Source of the DNA: Acidobacteriota bacterium
GTDB taxonomy: Bacteria; Acidobacteriota; Vicinamibacteria; Vicinamibacterales; CAVVIG01
Assembly (NCBI GenBank): GCA_028876655.1
Contig: JAGWRA010000275.1
Coordinates: forward strand, 1-37,286
DNA: 37,286 nucleotides
Direction: 5' to 3'
The notes beneath the pieces are model-generated. The model did no database searches. It saw only the letters and a list, made by a program, of their open reading frames with translations, and was not told the origin of the DNA. Shown in pieces: positions 8,417 to 18,596 of the stretch; the first letter of the stretch is position 1; each line of letters opens with the position of its first letter. A program made the position numbers and the translations under genes.

Positions 8417-8887
8417 ATGAAAGCCCGGATACTGAAGAAGTTCGAGGACGAGATCCAGGCGCTCGAGCGCGAGCTGAAGATGGAGCTCCCGAAGGAGATC
8501 AAGCGGGCCCGGGAGCTCGGCGACCTGCGCGAGAACGCCGAGTATCAGGCCGCCAAGGAACGCCAGCGGCTGGTCGAGGCGCGCATCTCGATGCTCAAGA
8601 AGCGCGTGTCGGAAATCGCGCTGATGAACCTCGACAAGATCCCCGCCGATCGGGTCGGCTTCGGGTCGACTGTCCACCTGCAGGAGGACGGCGCCGACGG
8701 CGTCCAGGTCTTTCAGCTGGTGATGCCGGAGGACGCCGACGCCACCAAGGGGCTCATCTCGACGACGTCGCCCATCGGCCGGGCGATCCTCAACAAGGAG
8801 CCCGGCGACACGGTGAAGGTCGCCACCCCGGGCGGCACCCGCGCGTTCGAGATCCTCAAGCTCATTACGATTCATGACGAGGCGTGA
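8417..8887 (+). CDS. greA: Transcription elongation factor GreA
   Basis: GreA enters the RNA polymerase secondary channel and stimulates cleavage of backtracked transcripts. The 156-residue length is standard. The N-terminal antiparallel coiled coil carries the tip motif LGDLRENAEYQAAKERQ, with the acidic Asp and Glu that hold the catalytic Mg2+. The C-terminal FKBP-like domain includes FQLVMPEDAD, STTSPIGRAILNKEPGD and ending TPGGTRAFEILKL. It starts at ATG 8417 with only a weak ribosome-binding sequence (CGACAGACCC), matched by an unusually long, structured upstream region. The gene lies alone, divergent from the RNA methyltransferase and about 50 nt before the patatin-like gene. Confidence 0.96.
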   Translation: MKARILKKFEDEIQALERELKMELPKEIKRARELGDLRENAEYQAAKERQRLVEARISMLKKRVSEIALMNLDKIPADRVGFGSTVHLQEDGADGVQVFQLVMPEDADATKGLISTTSPIGRAILNKEPGDTVKVATPGGTRAFEILKLITIHDEA

Positions 8888-8939
8888 GCGGCCGCGCCGC
8901 CGCGCCGTCTGACGTCCGTTCCGGAGCGAGCCGCAGGCC

Positions 8940-10412
8940 ATGACGCCGTCCTTCGAGGCACCGCCCGCCGACCCGCACGGGGCGTACTCGCCCGGACTGC
9001 GGACCGCGCTCGTCCTCACCGGCAGCGGTACGGCCGGTGCGTACCACGCCGGGGTGCTGCGGGCGCTGCACGAGGCCGGCGTGAAGATCGACCTGGTCGC
9101 CGGACAGGGGATGGGGGCGGTCGGTGCGCTGCTGGCGGCCATCGACGGCGCCTCGCGGTTGTGGGAGCCCAACGGCCTCTGGCGCAGCGACGAGGCCGCG
9201 CGTCTCTATCCCTGGCGGACCGTCTTCCGGATTGGCGGCTGGACGGCGCTGGCGGTGCTGGCCCTGCTGCTCGTGCCGGTCGCCGGTCTGGCGCTGGGCC
9301 TGGTCGTCTATCCGCTGGACTTCCTGCTCGGCCTGGTGGGGCTCGATCGGGGCGGCCTGCTCGCCTCGGGGTACGCCCACCTGGTCGAGGCCGCCTTCGC
9401 GGCGCCGCGGCTGCCGACCGTCCTCCCGCAGTTGGTCGTCTTCGTCCTCGCCGTCTTCCTGCTGGGTGTGGCGGCCACGGGCGCGGCGACGCTCTGGCAG
9501 CAGCGCCGGCGGGTCCACGGCCCCTTCTGGTGGAAGATGTGGGGCGCCCCGCTCTCGGCGACCGCGGCCCTCCGCTGGGCCCGCGCCGGCCTCTGGCGGC
9601 TGATGGGAGGCGCGGCCGCCGGTCTTCGTGAGCCACCGCCCGCCGACCTCGGACGCCGGTACTGCGAGCTGCTCGGCGAGAGCCTCGGGCAGCCGGCCTT
9701 CCGCGAACTGCTGCTCACCGCGTACGACCTCGATGCCCGGCGCGACCTGGTGTTCGCGCTGCTGTCGGACGAGCGGCGCCGCGACTTCTTCCGGCGGCCC
9801 GCGGCCGGCGGGGGCGCGCGGCTCGCCGAGGCGTTCGACCTGGCCGGTGTCGACCGCGACTACCTGGTCGACGCGCTGGCCGGAGCCCTGAGCGTGCCGG
9901 TCGCCACCGGGGCCCATCCCATCCATTTCTCGCCGGAGTCGGCCTGGCAGGGAGAGACGCACCGGCTGTGCGACCGCCCGGCGTCGCTCGGCCGCCTGCT
10001 CGAGGAGGTGGCGGCCGCCGGCGTCGAGCAGGTCATCCTGGTGACGGCCGCGCCCGAGCCGGGCGGGCCGCACACGCTGCGGGCCGGCGTCGCCGAGCCG
10101 CGGCGCCAGCTCGGCGACGCGCTGGCCCGTCTCGAAGCGGCGGTCGTCCGGGACGGCGTCCACGTGGCGCGCCGCTGGTTCGACGGCGTCTTCGAGATCC
10201 GTCCCACGCACAACCCGCTGGGGCCGTTCGATTTCGCGGGCGGCTACGACGAGCAGTCCGACCGGCGGCAGAGCCGTGAGGAGCTGATCGACCGGGGATA
10301 CGAGGACGCCTACCGCCAGTTCGTCGAGCCGGTCGTCGCGGCCAGCGGCGAGCGGCTCGAGGCGCGGACCGCCGGCCCGGCCGCGCCCGGCGGCGCCGAC
10401 TACGACCTGTAA
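8940..10412 (+). CDS. Patatin-like membrane protein lacking the nucleophile serine
   Basis: This is a 490-residue protein with a patatin-like start. TGSGTAGAYHAGVLRALHEAG corresponds to the oxyanion-hole region, normally GGGxRGxxxxGVL, and LVAGQGMGAVGALL to the nucleophile elbow, normally GTSxGA. The residue in the Ser position is Gly57 (codon GGG), and the oxyanion loop lacks its basic residue. Two hydrophobic stretches (about residues 100-140 and 160-180) form membrane segments inserted in the fold. The C-terminal part carries FEIRPTHNPLGPFDFAGGYDEQSD, which I recall from acidobacterial proteins annotated as patatin-like. A candidate Asp (FDGVF) is present. Without Ser, lipid hydrolysis by the usual Ser-Asp dyad is unlikely. 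It starts at ATG 8940 behind GGAGCGAG. Confidence 0.75.
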   Translation: MTPSFEAPPADPHGAYSPGLRTALVLTGSGTAGAYHAGVLRALHEAGVKIDLVAGQGMGAVGALLAAIDGASRLWEPNGLWRSDEAARLYPWRTVFRIGGWTALAVLALLLVPVAGLALGLVVYPLDFLLGLVGLDRGGLLASGYAHLVEAAFAAPRLPTVLPQLVVFVLAVFLLGVAATGAATLWQQRRRVHGPFWWKMWGAPLSATAALRWARAGLWRLMGGAAAGLREPPPADLGRRYCELLGESLGQPAFRELLLTAYDLDARRDLVFALLSDERRRDFFRRPAAGGGARLAEAFDLAGVDRDYLVDALAGALSVPVATGAHPIHFSPESAWQGETHRLCDRPASLGRLLEEVAAAGVEQVILVTAAPEPGGPHTLRAGVAEPRRQLGDALARLEAAVVRDGVHVARRWFDGVFEIRPTHNPLGPFDFAGGYDEQSDRRQSREELIDRGYEDAYRQFVEPVVAASGERLEARTAGPAAPGGADYDL

Positions 10413-10444
10413 GCGCACCCCGCGCGCCTGGAGGCGCAGCGACC

Positions 10445-11620
10445 ATGAGCGACGAGACCCGAGGCTTCTCCACCCGCATCATCCACACCGGCGAGGGCGA
10501 GGTCGGCCACCCGGTTCCCCTGACGACGCCGATCTACGAGACGACGACGTTCGTGTTCGAGTCGGCGGCCGAGGTGCTGGCCTTCAACGAGGGGCGTTCG
10601 GCGAAGTACCTCTACACGCGCTACGGCAACCCGACGGTGGTCAGCGCCGAGCAGAAGGTGGCCGCGCTGGACGGCGCGGAGGCGGCGCTGCTGTTCTCGT
10701 CGGGGATGGCGGCGACCGCCACCATCGTGATGGGGCACGTGAGCGCCGGAGAGGAAATCATCTGCGGGTCGGCGATCTACGGCGGGACGCTGCACCTTCT
10801 GAACGACCTGCTGGTCCGGTTCGGCATCACGACCCGGTTCGTCGGCCTCGACGCGCTGTCGCATCCCGACACCGTGTTCGGGCCGAAGACCCGCATGCTC
10901 TGGTTCGAGTCGCCGATCAATCCGACGCTGCGGTGCGTCGACATCCGGCACATCGCGGCCGCCTGCCGGGCGCAGGGCGTCGTGTCGGTCCTCGACAACA
11001 CCTTCGCCAGCCCGATCAACCAGCAGCCGCTCGCCCTCGGCGTCGACCTCGCGATGCAGAGCGCGACGAAGTACCTCAACGGGCACAGCGACGTCACGGC
11101 GGGCGCGGTAGCCGGATCGAAGGCCCTCGTGGCGCCGGTCGAGAAGGCGCGACGGCTGCTCGGGACGATCCTCGACCCGCAGCCCGCCTACGCGCTGGCG
11201 CGCGGGATGAAGACGGTGACGCTGCGGGTCGAGCGGCACAACGCGAATGCGATGGCCGTGGCCCGGTTCCTGGCGCAGGACGCGCGCGTGTCGGCGGTGC
11301 ACTATCCGGGCCTCGCGTCGCATCCCGACCATGCCATCGCGGCGCGGCAGATGAGCGGCTTCGGCGGCATGGTCTGCTTCGACCTGGGCGGCAGTCTCGA
11401 GCGGGCGAGTCGCTTCTACGACCGGGTGCAGCTGTTCAAGCGGGCCGCGAGCCTGGGCGGGGTCGAGAGCCTCGTCAGCCTGCCGGTGCTGACCTCGCAG
11501 TGGGGGCACACCGACGCGCAGCTCGCCGAGGCGGGCATCACGCGCGGCATGGTGCGGCTGTCGGTCGGCCTGGAGGATGCGGCCGATCTGGTGGCGGACC
11601 TGGATCAGGCGCTGGGATAG
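10445..11620 (+). CDS. Cys/Met metabolism PLP-dependent enzyme (gamma-lyase/gamma-synthase type)
   Basis: This is a 391-residue fold-type I PLP enzyme. Hallmarks are YTRYGNPT near residue 60, FSSGMAA, FESPINPTLRCVDI, the PLP-binding lysine Lys209 in SATKYLNGHSDV, and the C-terminal SLGGVESLVSLP with RLSVGLED. The family covers cystathionine gamma-synthase, cystathionine gamma-lyase, methionine gamma-lyase and O-acetylhomoserine sulfhydrylase, and these cannot be separated by eye. The opening GFSTRIIHTGEG followed by PLTTPIYETTTFVFES is generic to them. No methionine-pathway gene is nearby to help. It starts at ATG 10445 with GGAGG 10 nt upstream, 32 nt after the patatin-like gene, so the two may share a transcript. 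A heptamer repeat array begins 15 nt after the stop. Confidence 0.9.
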   Translation: MSDETRGFSTRIIHTGEGEVGHPVPLTTPIYETTTFVFESAAEVLAFNEGRSAKYLYTRYGNPTVVSAEQKVAALDGAEAALLFSSGMAATATIVMGHVSAGEEIICGSAIYGGTLHLLNDLLVRFGITTRFVGLDALSHPDTVFGPKTRMLWFESPINPTLRCVDIRHIAAACRAQGVVSVLDNTFASPINQQPLALGVDLAMQSATKYLNGHSDVTAGAVAGSKALVAPVEKARRLLGTILDPQPAYALARGMKTVTLRVERHNANAMAVARFLAQDARVSAVHYPGLASHPDHAIAARQMSGFGGMVCFDLGGSLERASRFYDRVQLFKRAASLGGVESLVSLPVLTSQWGHTDAQLAEAGITRGMVRLSVGLEDAADLVADLDQALG

Positions 11621-11635
11621 GGAGAGCGGGCCCCT

Positions 11636-11727
11636 GGCTACGGACTCCGGGCTTCGGGGCCCGGAGGAGTCTCGTCGTCCCAGGTCTCCGGTCTCCGGTC
11701 TCCAGTCTACGGTCTCCCGTCCTGCGG
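11636..11727 (+). repeat. Left heptamer array of an inverted pair
   Basis: The stretch is in 7-nt phase. It opens with GGCTACG, GACTCCG, GGCTTCG, GGGCCCG, continues after a short break with GGTCTCC three times, then AGTCTAC and GGTCTCC, and ends GTCCTGCGG. The opening GGCTACGGA and the ending GTCCTGCGG both recur in inverted orientation in the array at 12117-12189. It resembles the palindromic element between mutL and rarA but forms only one arm. It has no coding potential that I recognise. Confidence 0.65.
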
Positions 11728-12116
11728 GAAACCCGGTTCACTCGGCCATCGCTCGAAAAGTCAGCCGTACCGGAAATCTCGGAGAGCACACTTGTTGAAG
11801 CAGTCCACCAAAGCGTGCTCACAGTAGCCCGCTTCGCACTCCAGCGGCGGTACACAGCCGATGGGCTCAAGTGGTCGACGGTGATTGAAGCAGTCGATTC
11901 ACTGCAGCGTGGCGAACTCGATGGCCTCGAGATGCCTCAAGCCGCCCGATTGTGGACTCGGCCGGCGAATTGTCGTACGAATCGACCCGGCTACCCACCG
12001 ACGGTGGACAGATACAGCGTGCGCCGATCGCCGTGATGCACGCGGTCCGCGGCGCCGGCACCGCAGCAATCATATTGCCCGGGCGGCCCCTGCGTGAGCG
12101 GGGATTCCGCGCCGCG
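11728..12116. other. Orphan AT-richer segment between inverted heptamer arrays
   Basis: About 390 bp without a recognisable gene, visibly less GC-rich than the flanks. TTGAAGCAGTC occurs twice exactly 90 bp apart (11795-11805 and 11885-11895), although the sequence between and after does not repeat convincingly. Short reading frames run through on the plus strand, including one with AVHQSVLTVARFALQRRY and LKWSTVIEAVDSLQRGEL. None has a ribosome-binding site plus a clean start, and I recognise no family. It could be a gene remnant, a small non-autonomous element or a non-coding RNA locus. The flanking arrays face each other, so the whole 11636-12189 block has imperfect inverted ends. Confidence 0.45.
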
Positions 12117-12189
12117 CCGCAGGACCGGAGACTGAAGACCGAAGACCGAAGACCGAAGACTGCTCCGTAGCCTGCAGCCCGTCGCCCGT
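12117..12189 (-). repeat. Right heptamer array of an inverted pair
   Basis: On the plus strand it starts CCGCAGGAC, followed by GAAGACC three times, GAAGACT, then TCCGTAGCC and GCAGCCCGTCGCCCGTCT. Read on the minus strand it is GGCTACGGA, then GGTCTTC units, then GTCCTGCGG, the same order as the left array. GGGCGACGGGCT on the minus strand also matches the start of the mutL-rarA element. It ends 2 nt before the stop of the DHH gene and may terminate it. Confidence 0.65.
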
Positions 12190-12191
12190 CT

Positions 12192-13649
12192 CTACGAACT
12201 CCTGGCCCCCGTCGGCTCCTTCTCTTTCTCTTTGTCCTTCTTCTTCTCGCCAGCCGCGGGCTCGCGCAGGAACTGCGCGGTCAGTTCCTGCAGCTTCTCG
12301 CTGACCTCGACGCCGCGCAGCCGGCCGAACTTCGCCTGGAACGCCTCGAGCGGCATGACCGCCTTGGCCATCGAGCGATGGCCGCCGGCGCTGCCGAGAT
12401 CGGCGAAGAAGCGGCGGACGAACTCGCCGGCGTGGCGCGAGTACCCCAGGTTGCGCACCGAGACGATCAGCTGGTCGTCGACCACCCCCGAAATCACCGA
12501 CCACTGCACGTTCTCGAGCTGCAGGAAGAAGTCTGCCACGTAGGGGATGAAGTCCTCGCGCGGGCAGACGCCGAGGAACGACGAGAAGACCTGGTGGTCG
12601 AGGCGGCCCGTGTCGTACGCCTTCCGGATGAACTCGAGCCGCTCGAGGTTGATCTCGGCCCCTTCCATCTTGCGGATGAGCGCTGCGTTGGCCAGCGGGT
12701 AGAGGTACGAGAAGGCGTCGAGGTCGACGCGATTGGCCTGCCGGTTGAAGAACAGCGTGTCGGACTTGATGGCGTAGAGCATCGCCGTCGCCGTCCGCTC
12801 GGAGATGTTCACGTCGACGGCGCGCAGGTGCTCGGTGAGGATCGTGGACGTGGAGCCGTAATCGGGCCGGATGTCCTTGAAGACGGCGTTGTAGCCCGGC
12901 TGCTCGGGATGGTGATCGATCACGAGATCCACCCGGTCGATCAGGCCGCCGAAGTAGTGGGGCTGGACGTCGACCATGGCGACCCGCGAGAAGTCGCGCA
13001 GCGACTCGGCCGTGATCGGCTCGATCTGGATGTCGAGCAGGTTCAGCATCCGGAGGTTCTCGGGACGCGTCACGGCCTGCATCGCGCCGAGGATGGTCGT
13101 CGTCTTCGTGCGCCGCAGGACGTTGCGCAGCGCGAGCCCGCTCGCGATGGCGTCGGGGTCCGGGTCGTTGTGGAGCAGGATCAGGATCCGGTCGGCGTCG
13201 CTGAAGTAGCGCTGGTACTGCTGGACCCGGGCCCGGGTCAGCGAACGGCTGAACTCGGTGAGCAGCGGCCCGCCGAGCAGCTCGGCCATCGTCAGGCACG
13301 AGACGTCGGGGAACTGCGTGCGCAGGGCCTCGGCCCGCTGCCCCGCGGCGGTCCCCACGCCGAGCACGTACACGAGGGTCCCACCCGCGTCGCGGATGGC
13401 CGACAAGACCCGCTTCAGGCTCCGTCGCCCGTTGTCCTCGACCACCACGCACGTGCCGGGTGAGACGTCGGCCTTCAGGTAGGTGTCCGTCCGGCGCAGG
13501 TCGCCCGCGGTGACGTTGATACCGGCGTCGTGCAGGCGGCGGGCGAGGGGCCGGCTCTCGACGAGGAATTCCACGTCGAAGCTGGACAGCAGCACTTCGT
13601 CCAGCATCCGGATGACCAGCTCGTCCTGGCAGACGGCAAGGCACTTCAT
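12192..13649 (-). CDS. DHH-family phosphoesterase with N-terminal TrkA-N/RCK-like domain (NrnA-related)
   Basis: Residues 1 to about 125 look like a TrkA-N/RCK Rossmann-type domain (KCLAVCQDELVIRML, then AGINVTAGDLRRTDTYLKA and CVVVEDNGRRSLKRVL). The rest is a DHH/DHHA1 phosphoesterase: motif I HNDPDPDAIASGLAL, motif II VDVQPH, motif III LVIDHHPEQPG, motif IV region IKSDTLFF, and DHHA1 GGHRSMAKAVMP. The DHH part matches enzymes of the NrnA type, which degrade nanoRNA, pAp or cyclic dinucleotides with Mn2+. The specific substrate is unknown. The C-terminus is Lys/Glu-rich (EKKKDKEKEKEP). I use ATG 13649 (485 aa) rather than the ORF-track start because a TATAAT box lies 59 nt upstream and the domain begins at MKCL. 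Confidence 0.85.
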   Translation of the reverse strand: MKCLAVCQDELVIRMLDEVLLSSFDVEFLVESRPLARRLHDAGINVTAGDLRRTDTYLKADVSPGTCVVVEDNGRRSLKRVLSAIRDAGGTLVYVLGVGTAAGQRAEALRTQFPDVSCLTMAELLGGPLLTEFSRSLTRARVQQYQRYFSDADRILILLHNDPDPDAIASGLALRNVLRRTKTTTILGAMQAVTRPENLRMLNLLDIQIEPITAESLRDFSRVAMVDVQPHYFGGLIDRVDLVIDHHPEQPGYNAVFKDIRPDYGSTSTILTEHLRAVDVNISERTATAMLYAIKSDTLFFNRQANRVDLDAFSYLYPLANAALIRKMEGAEINLERLEFIRKAYDTGRLDHQVFSSFLGVCPREDFIPYVADFFLQLENVQWSVISGVVDDQLIVSVRNLGYSRHAGEFVRRFFADLGSAGGHRSMAKAVMPLEAFQAKFGRLRGVEVSEKLQELTAQFLREPAAGEKKKDKEKEKEPTGARSS

Positions 13650-13707
13650 GGGGTTGCAGGGCGCCGCCGGCAGACAGAACGCTCTGCCGGCGTAACCGCA
13701 AACTCCC

Positions 13708-13713
13708 ATTATA
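13708..13713 (-). promoter_or_regulatory. Perfect TATAAT -10 box for the DHH gene
   Basis: On the minus strand the exact consensus TATAAT occurs in otherwise very GC-rich DNA, 59 nt upstream of the chosen ATG. Transcription would begin near 13701, giving a leader of about 50 nt. No consensus -35 is visible. It lies inside the longer ORF-track reading frame, which argues against the 13949 start. Confidence 0.5.
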
Positions 13714-13794
13714 CCCCCGGACGGCCACGGCCGGGCCGGGGCGGGCCGTGCGGCCGGAGGGCTCGGGCGCCGCGCGGACGGTCCTGGACGGCCG

Positions 13795-13823
13795 TTCCGA
13801 AATCGCCGGGCCGGTGGTACAGT
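13795..13823 (+). promoter_or_regulatory. Possible sigma70-type promoter for the VWA gene
   Basis: TTCCGA (13795-13800) and TACAGT (13818-13823) are separated by 17 nt and lie about 93 nt upstream of the VWA start. The -10 matches four of six and the -35 three of six consensus bases. The box is preceded by TGG, and a similar GTGGTAC(A/G) context occurs before uvrB. Confidence 0.35.
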
Positions 13824-14829
13824 GCCGGGATTCGCAGGATTCCCGCGGAAACGTCGTTCCTGAACAGCCGTCCGGCCCGGTCCGGACACCGGGCGGCGAG
13901 GGCCGGGAGGAGCACATGCAGGGCCGGACGATCGTCCTGGGCGCGGCACTGACCCTGGCGGCGACAGGGATGGCGTGGCCGCAGACGCCGATGTTCCGGT
14001 CGGGCGTCGACGTGGTGAACGTCACCGTCACGGTGACCGATCACGACGGCCATTATCTGACCGGGCTGACGCCCGCGGATTTCCAGGTGGAGGAGGACGG
14101 CCGGCCCCAGACGATCCGGTACTTCGCGGCCGGCGTGCCGGAAGGGGCCGACGCGCCACCCCTGCACCTGGGCCTGCTGCTCGACACCAGCGAGAGCATG
14201 ACCGAGGACATCCGGTTCGCCCGGACGGCGGCCATCAAGTTCCTGATGGCGTTGCCGCAGGCCGAGGACATCACGCTGGTCGACTTCGACACGAAGATCC
14301 GCGTGGCCCTCTACAGCCAGTCGAACTTCCCGCGGCTGGTCGAGCGGATCCGGACGCGCGAGCCGGAGGGCTGGACGGCGCTCTACGATGCCGTTGGCGT
14401 CTACCTGGACGGCGCCTCGAACCAGACCGGCCGGAAGATCATGCTGCTCTGCACCGACGGCGGCGACACGCGCAGCTCGCTGACCTTTTCGGACACGATC
14501 AAGCTGCTGAAGGCGTCGGACGTCACCGTGTACGCCATCGGCCTCCTGTCGCACCAGTCCAGCTTCACGCGCAACGAACAGCGGGTCGCCCTCCAGCAGA
14601 TGGCGGCCGTGACGGGCGGCCAGGCGTTCTTCCCCGAATCGGTCCAGTCGCTGGACCGGGTGTACGCGCGGATTCTCGAGGAAATCCACGCCCAGTACAG
14701 CCTGGGGTACGTCTCGACGAACACGAAGATGGACGGGAGCTGGCGGAAGGTCCGGATCCGGGTGGTGAAGCCGGGGGCGAAGGGGCTGCACGTCCGGGCG
14801 CGCGAGGGCTACTACGCGCTGTACGTGCC

Positions 14830-14855
14830 GCCCCGCCGTCGGGCGGGGCCTTTGT
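14830..14855 (+). terminator. Terminator-like hairpin between VWA and uvrB
   Basis: GCCCCGCC (14830-14837) pairs with GGCGGGGC (14842-14849) around GTCG and is followed by CTTTGT. It lies inside the open frame of the VWA gene but 26 nt before the uvrB start. That is the expected place for a terminator if the VWA gene once stopped at about 14820. Confidence 0.55.
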
Positions 14856-14874
14856 GGTACGATCACCGGTTGGC

Positions 14875-16896
<2,022 letters not shown>

Positions 16897-16902
16897 GGCG
16901 GC

Positions 16903-17676
16903 GTGTTCAGGCTGATCCAGAACGCACTGAAGCATGCGGCGCAGGAGACCCAGGAGTACGTCAAGCTGACCGTGGCGGCGATCCGGGCGATCTTCTCGCC
17001 GCCGTTGTACCGCCACGACATCGTCGAGCAGTTCGACGCGATCGGGGTCGGCTCGCTGACGGTCGTGCTGCTGACCGGGTTCTTCACCGGCGCGGCGCTC
17101 GCCCTGCAGAGCGGGCTCACGCTCGACCAGTTCGGCGCGCGGCCGGTCGTCGGCCGGCTCGTGAGCGCCTCGATGGTGAAGGAGCTCGGCCCCGTGCTGA
17201 CGGGCCTGATGCTGACGGGCCGCATCGGGTCGGGGATCGCCGCCGAGCTCGGCTCGATGGTCGTCACCGACCAGATCAACGCGCTGCGGGCGCTGGGGAC
17301 CGATCCGGTCCGCAAGCTGGTGGTCCCGCGGGTGCTGGCCGGCTTCTTCATGGCGCCGGTGCTGACCGTGGTGGCCGACTTCGTCGGCGTGTTCGGCGGC
17401 TGGCTGGTGGCGCGGTTCCAGCTGCAGGTGGCCAGCAGCCTCTACTGGTCGTCGACGACCCAGGCGCTCTACATCCAGGACGTCTGGATGGGGCTCATCA
17501 AGCCGTTCGTGCTCGGGTTCGTCATCGTCACCATCGCCTGTTACGTCGGCCTGCGGACCCGCGGCGGCACCCAGGGGGTGGGCCGCGCCACGACCATTGC
17601 GGTGGTGGCCGGATCGGTGGCGGTGATTGCCGTCGACTTCTTCGTCACCCAGGTGCTCGTCAGCCTGCTCTACTGA
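16903..17676 (+). CDS. mlaE: MlaE/YrbE-family lipid ABC transporter permease
   Basis: This is a 257-residue inner-membrane permease of the Mla-type phospholipid transport system, which moves lipids between inner and outer membranes. Family features are [58 protein letters not shown] and the C-terminal [17 protein letters not shown] with a closing hydrophobic segment. An N-terminal amphipathic stretch and about five membrane segments follow. It starts at GTG 16903, with the complementary ribosome-binding sequence (TGAGGCGG) in the uvrB stop region. The TGA overlaps the mlaF ATG by one base, so the permease and ATPase are coupled. No mlaB or mlaC gene accompanies the cluster. Confidence 0.93.
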   Translation: MFRLIQNALKHAAQETQEYVKLTVAAIRAIFSPPLYRHDIVEQFDAIGVGSLTVVLLTGFFTGAALALQSGLTLDQFGARPVVGRLVSASMVKELGPVLTGLMLTGRIGSGIAAELGSMVVTDQINALRALGTDPVRKLVVPRVLAGFFMAPVLTVVADFVGVFGGWLVARFQLQVASSLYWSSTTQALYIQDVWMGLIKPFVLGFVIVTIACYVGLRTRGGTQGVGRATTIAVVAGSVAVIAVDFFVTQVLVSLLY

Positions 17677-18527
17677 TGCTGGAGACGTCCACGCCGTCAC
17701 CGTCGGCGACCGAGGTCCTGGATGCCCCCGGGGCGCCGGTCATCGTGTTCGATCGCGTGCAGCTCGCCTTCGACGAGAAGGTCGTCCTGCAGGACATCAG
17801 CTTCACGCTGATCAAGGGGCACACGAAGATCATCCTGGGCGCCAGCGGGTCGGGCAAGTCGACGATCCTCAAGATCGTCACCGGCCTGCTGCGGGCCGAC
17901 GGCGGCGTCGTCTGGGTGAACGGCGCGCGGGTCGACAAGCTGTCGGAGCGCGATCTGATGGCCGTGCGCGGCGACCTCGGCATGATCTTCCAGGAAGGGG
18001 CGCTGTTCGACTCGCTGACCGTGCGGGAGAACGTCGGCTACAAGCTCTACGAGGAGAGCGACATGCCGATCGATGACGTCGACCGGCGCGTGGAGGAGGT
18101 GCTCGGCTTCATCGGGTTGGCCGAGCACATCGACAAGATGCCCTCGGAGCTGTCGGGCGGCCAGCGGCGGCGCGTGGCGATCGCCCGGGCGATGGCCTTC
18201 AAGCCGAAGATCATGCTCTACGACGAGGCGACCACCGGGCTGGACCCGATCACGGCGACGACGGTCGACGACGAGATCATCAAGCTGCGCGACCTGGAGA
18301 ACGTCAGCTCGATCGTGGTCACCCACCAGCTGCGCGACGCCTTCTACGTGGCGCAGCACATGGCCGTGCGCGGCGCCGACGGCCGGGTGGAGGTGGTCCC
18401 CGCCTCGCCCGACAAGGAGCGCGAGGCCGAGTTCATCATGCTGAAGGACGGGTTGATCTGCTTCGAGGGGGACGCCGACGCGCTCCGGACCTCCACCGAC
18501 CCGTACCTGCGAACGTTCCTGTCGTGA
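17676..18527 (+). CDS. mlaF: MlaF-type ABC transporter ATP-binding protein
   Basis: This is the cytoplasmic ATPase of the same lipid transporter. In 283 residues it carries Walker [14 protein letters not shown]-loop [13 protein letters not shown], the ABC signature [16 protein letters not shown], Walker [14 protein letters not shown] and the H-loop [18 protein letters not shown] is characteristic of the Mla/Ttg2A subgroup. The real start is ATG 17676 (METSTPSP); the 1071-aa line of the ORF track is an out-of-frame extension through uvrB and mlaE. The region between the H-loop and the end has an insertion ([20 protein letters not shown]), which is common in this subgroup. It is followed by a 69-nt gap before mlaD. 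Confidence 0.95.
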   Translation: MLETSTPSPSATEVLDAPGAPVIVFDRVQLAFDEKVVLQDISFTLIKGHTKIILGASGSGKSTILKIVTGLLRADGGVVWVNGARVDKLSERDLMAVRGDLGMIFQEGALFDSLTVRENVGYKLYEESDMPIDDVDRRVEEVLGFIGLAEHIDKMPSELSGGQRRRVAIARAMAFKPKIMLYDEATTGLDPITATTVDDEIIKLRDLENVSSIVVTHQLRDAFYVAQHMAVRGADGRVEVVPASPDKEREAEFIMLKDGLICFEGDADALRTSTDPYLRTFLS

Positions 18528-18596
18528 CACGCGGCCGGGCGACCGGCGCGGCGGGCGACCGCGAGACCGGCGGCCGCCCCGAGGAGGACCTGTCCC

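Noticed and set aside
11885-12170. Small plus-strand ORFs (70-72 aa)
   Set aside because: They lack a ribosome-binding site and family resemblance, and run into the repeat array.
11636-12189. CRISPR array
   Set aside because: Units are 7 nt with no spacers of constant length, and no cas gene is present, so these are simple heptamer repeats.
13650-13949. N-terminal 100 residues of the 585-aa DHH ORF
   Set aside because: It is Pro/Arg-rich, contains the TATAAT promoter box and lacks similarity; translation most likely starts at 13649.
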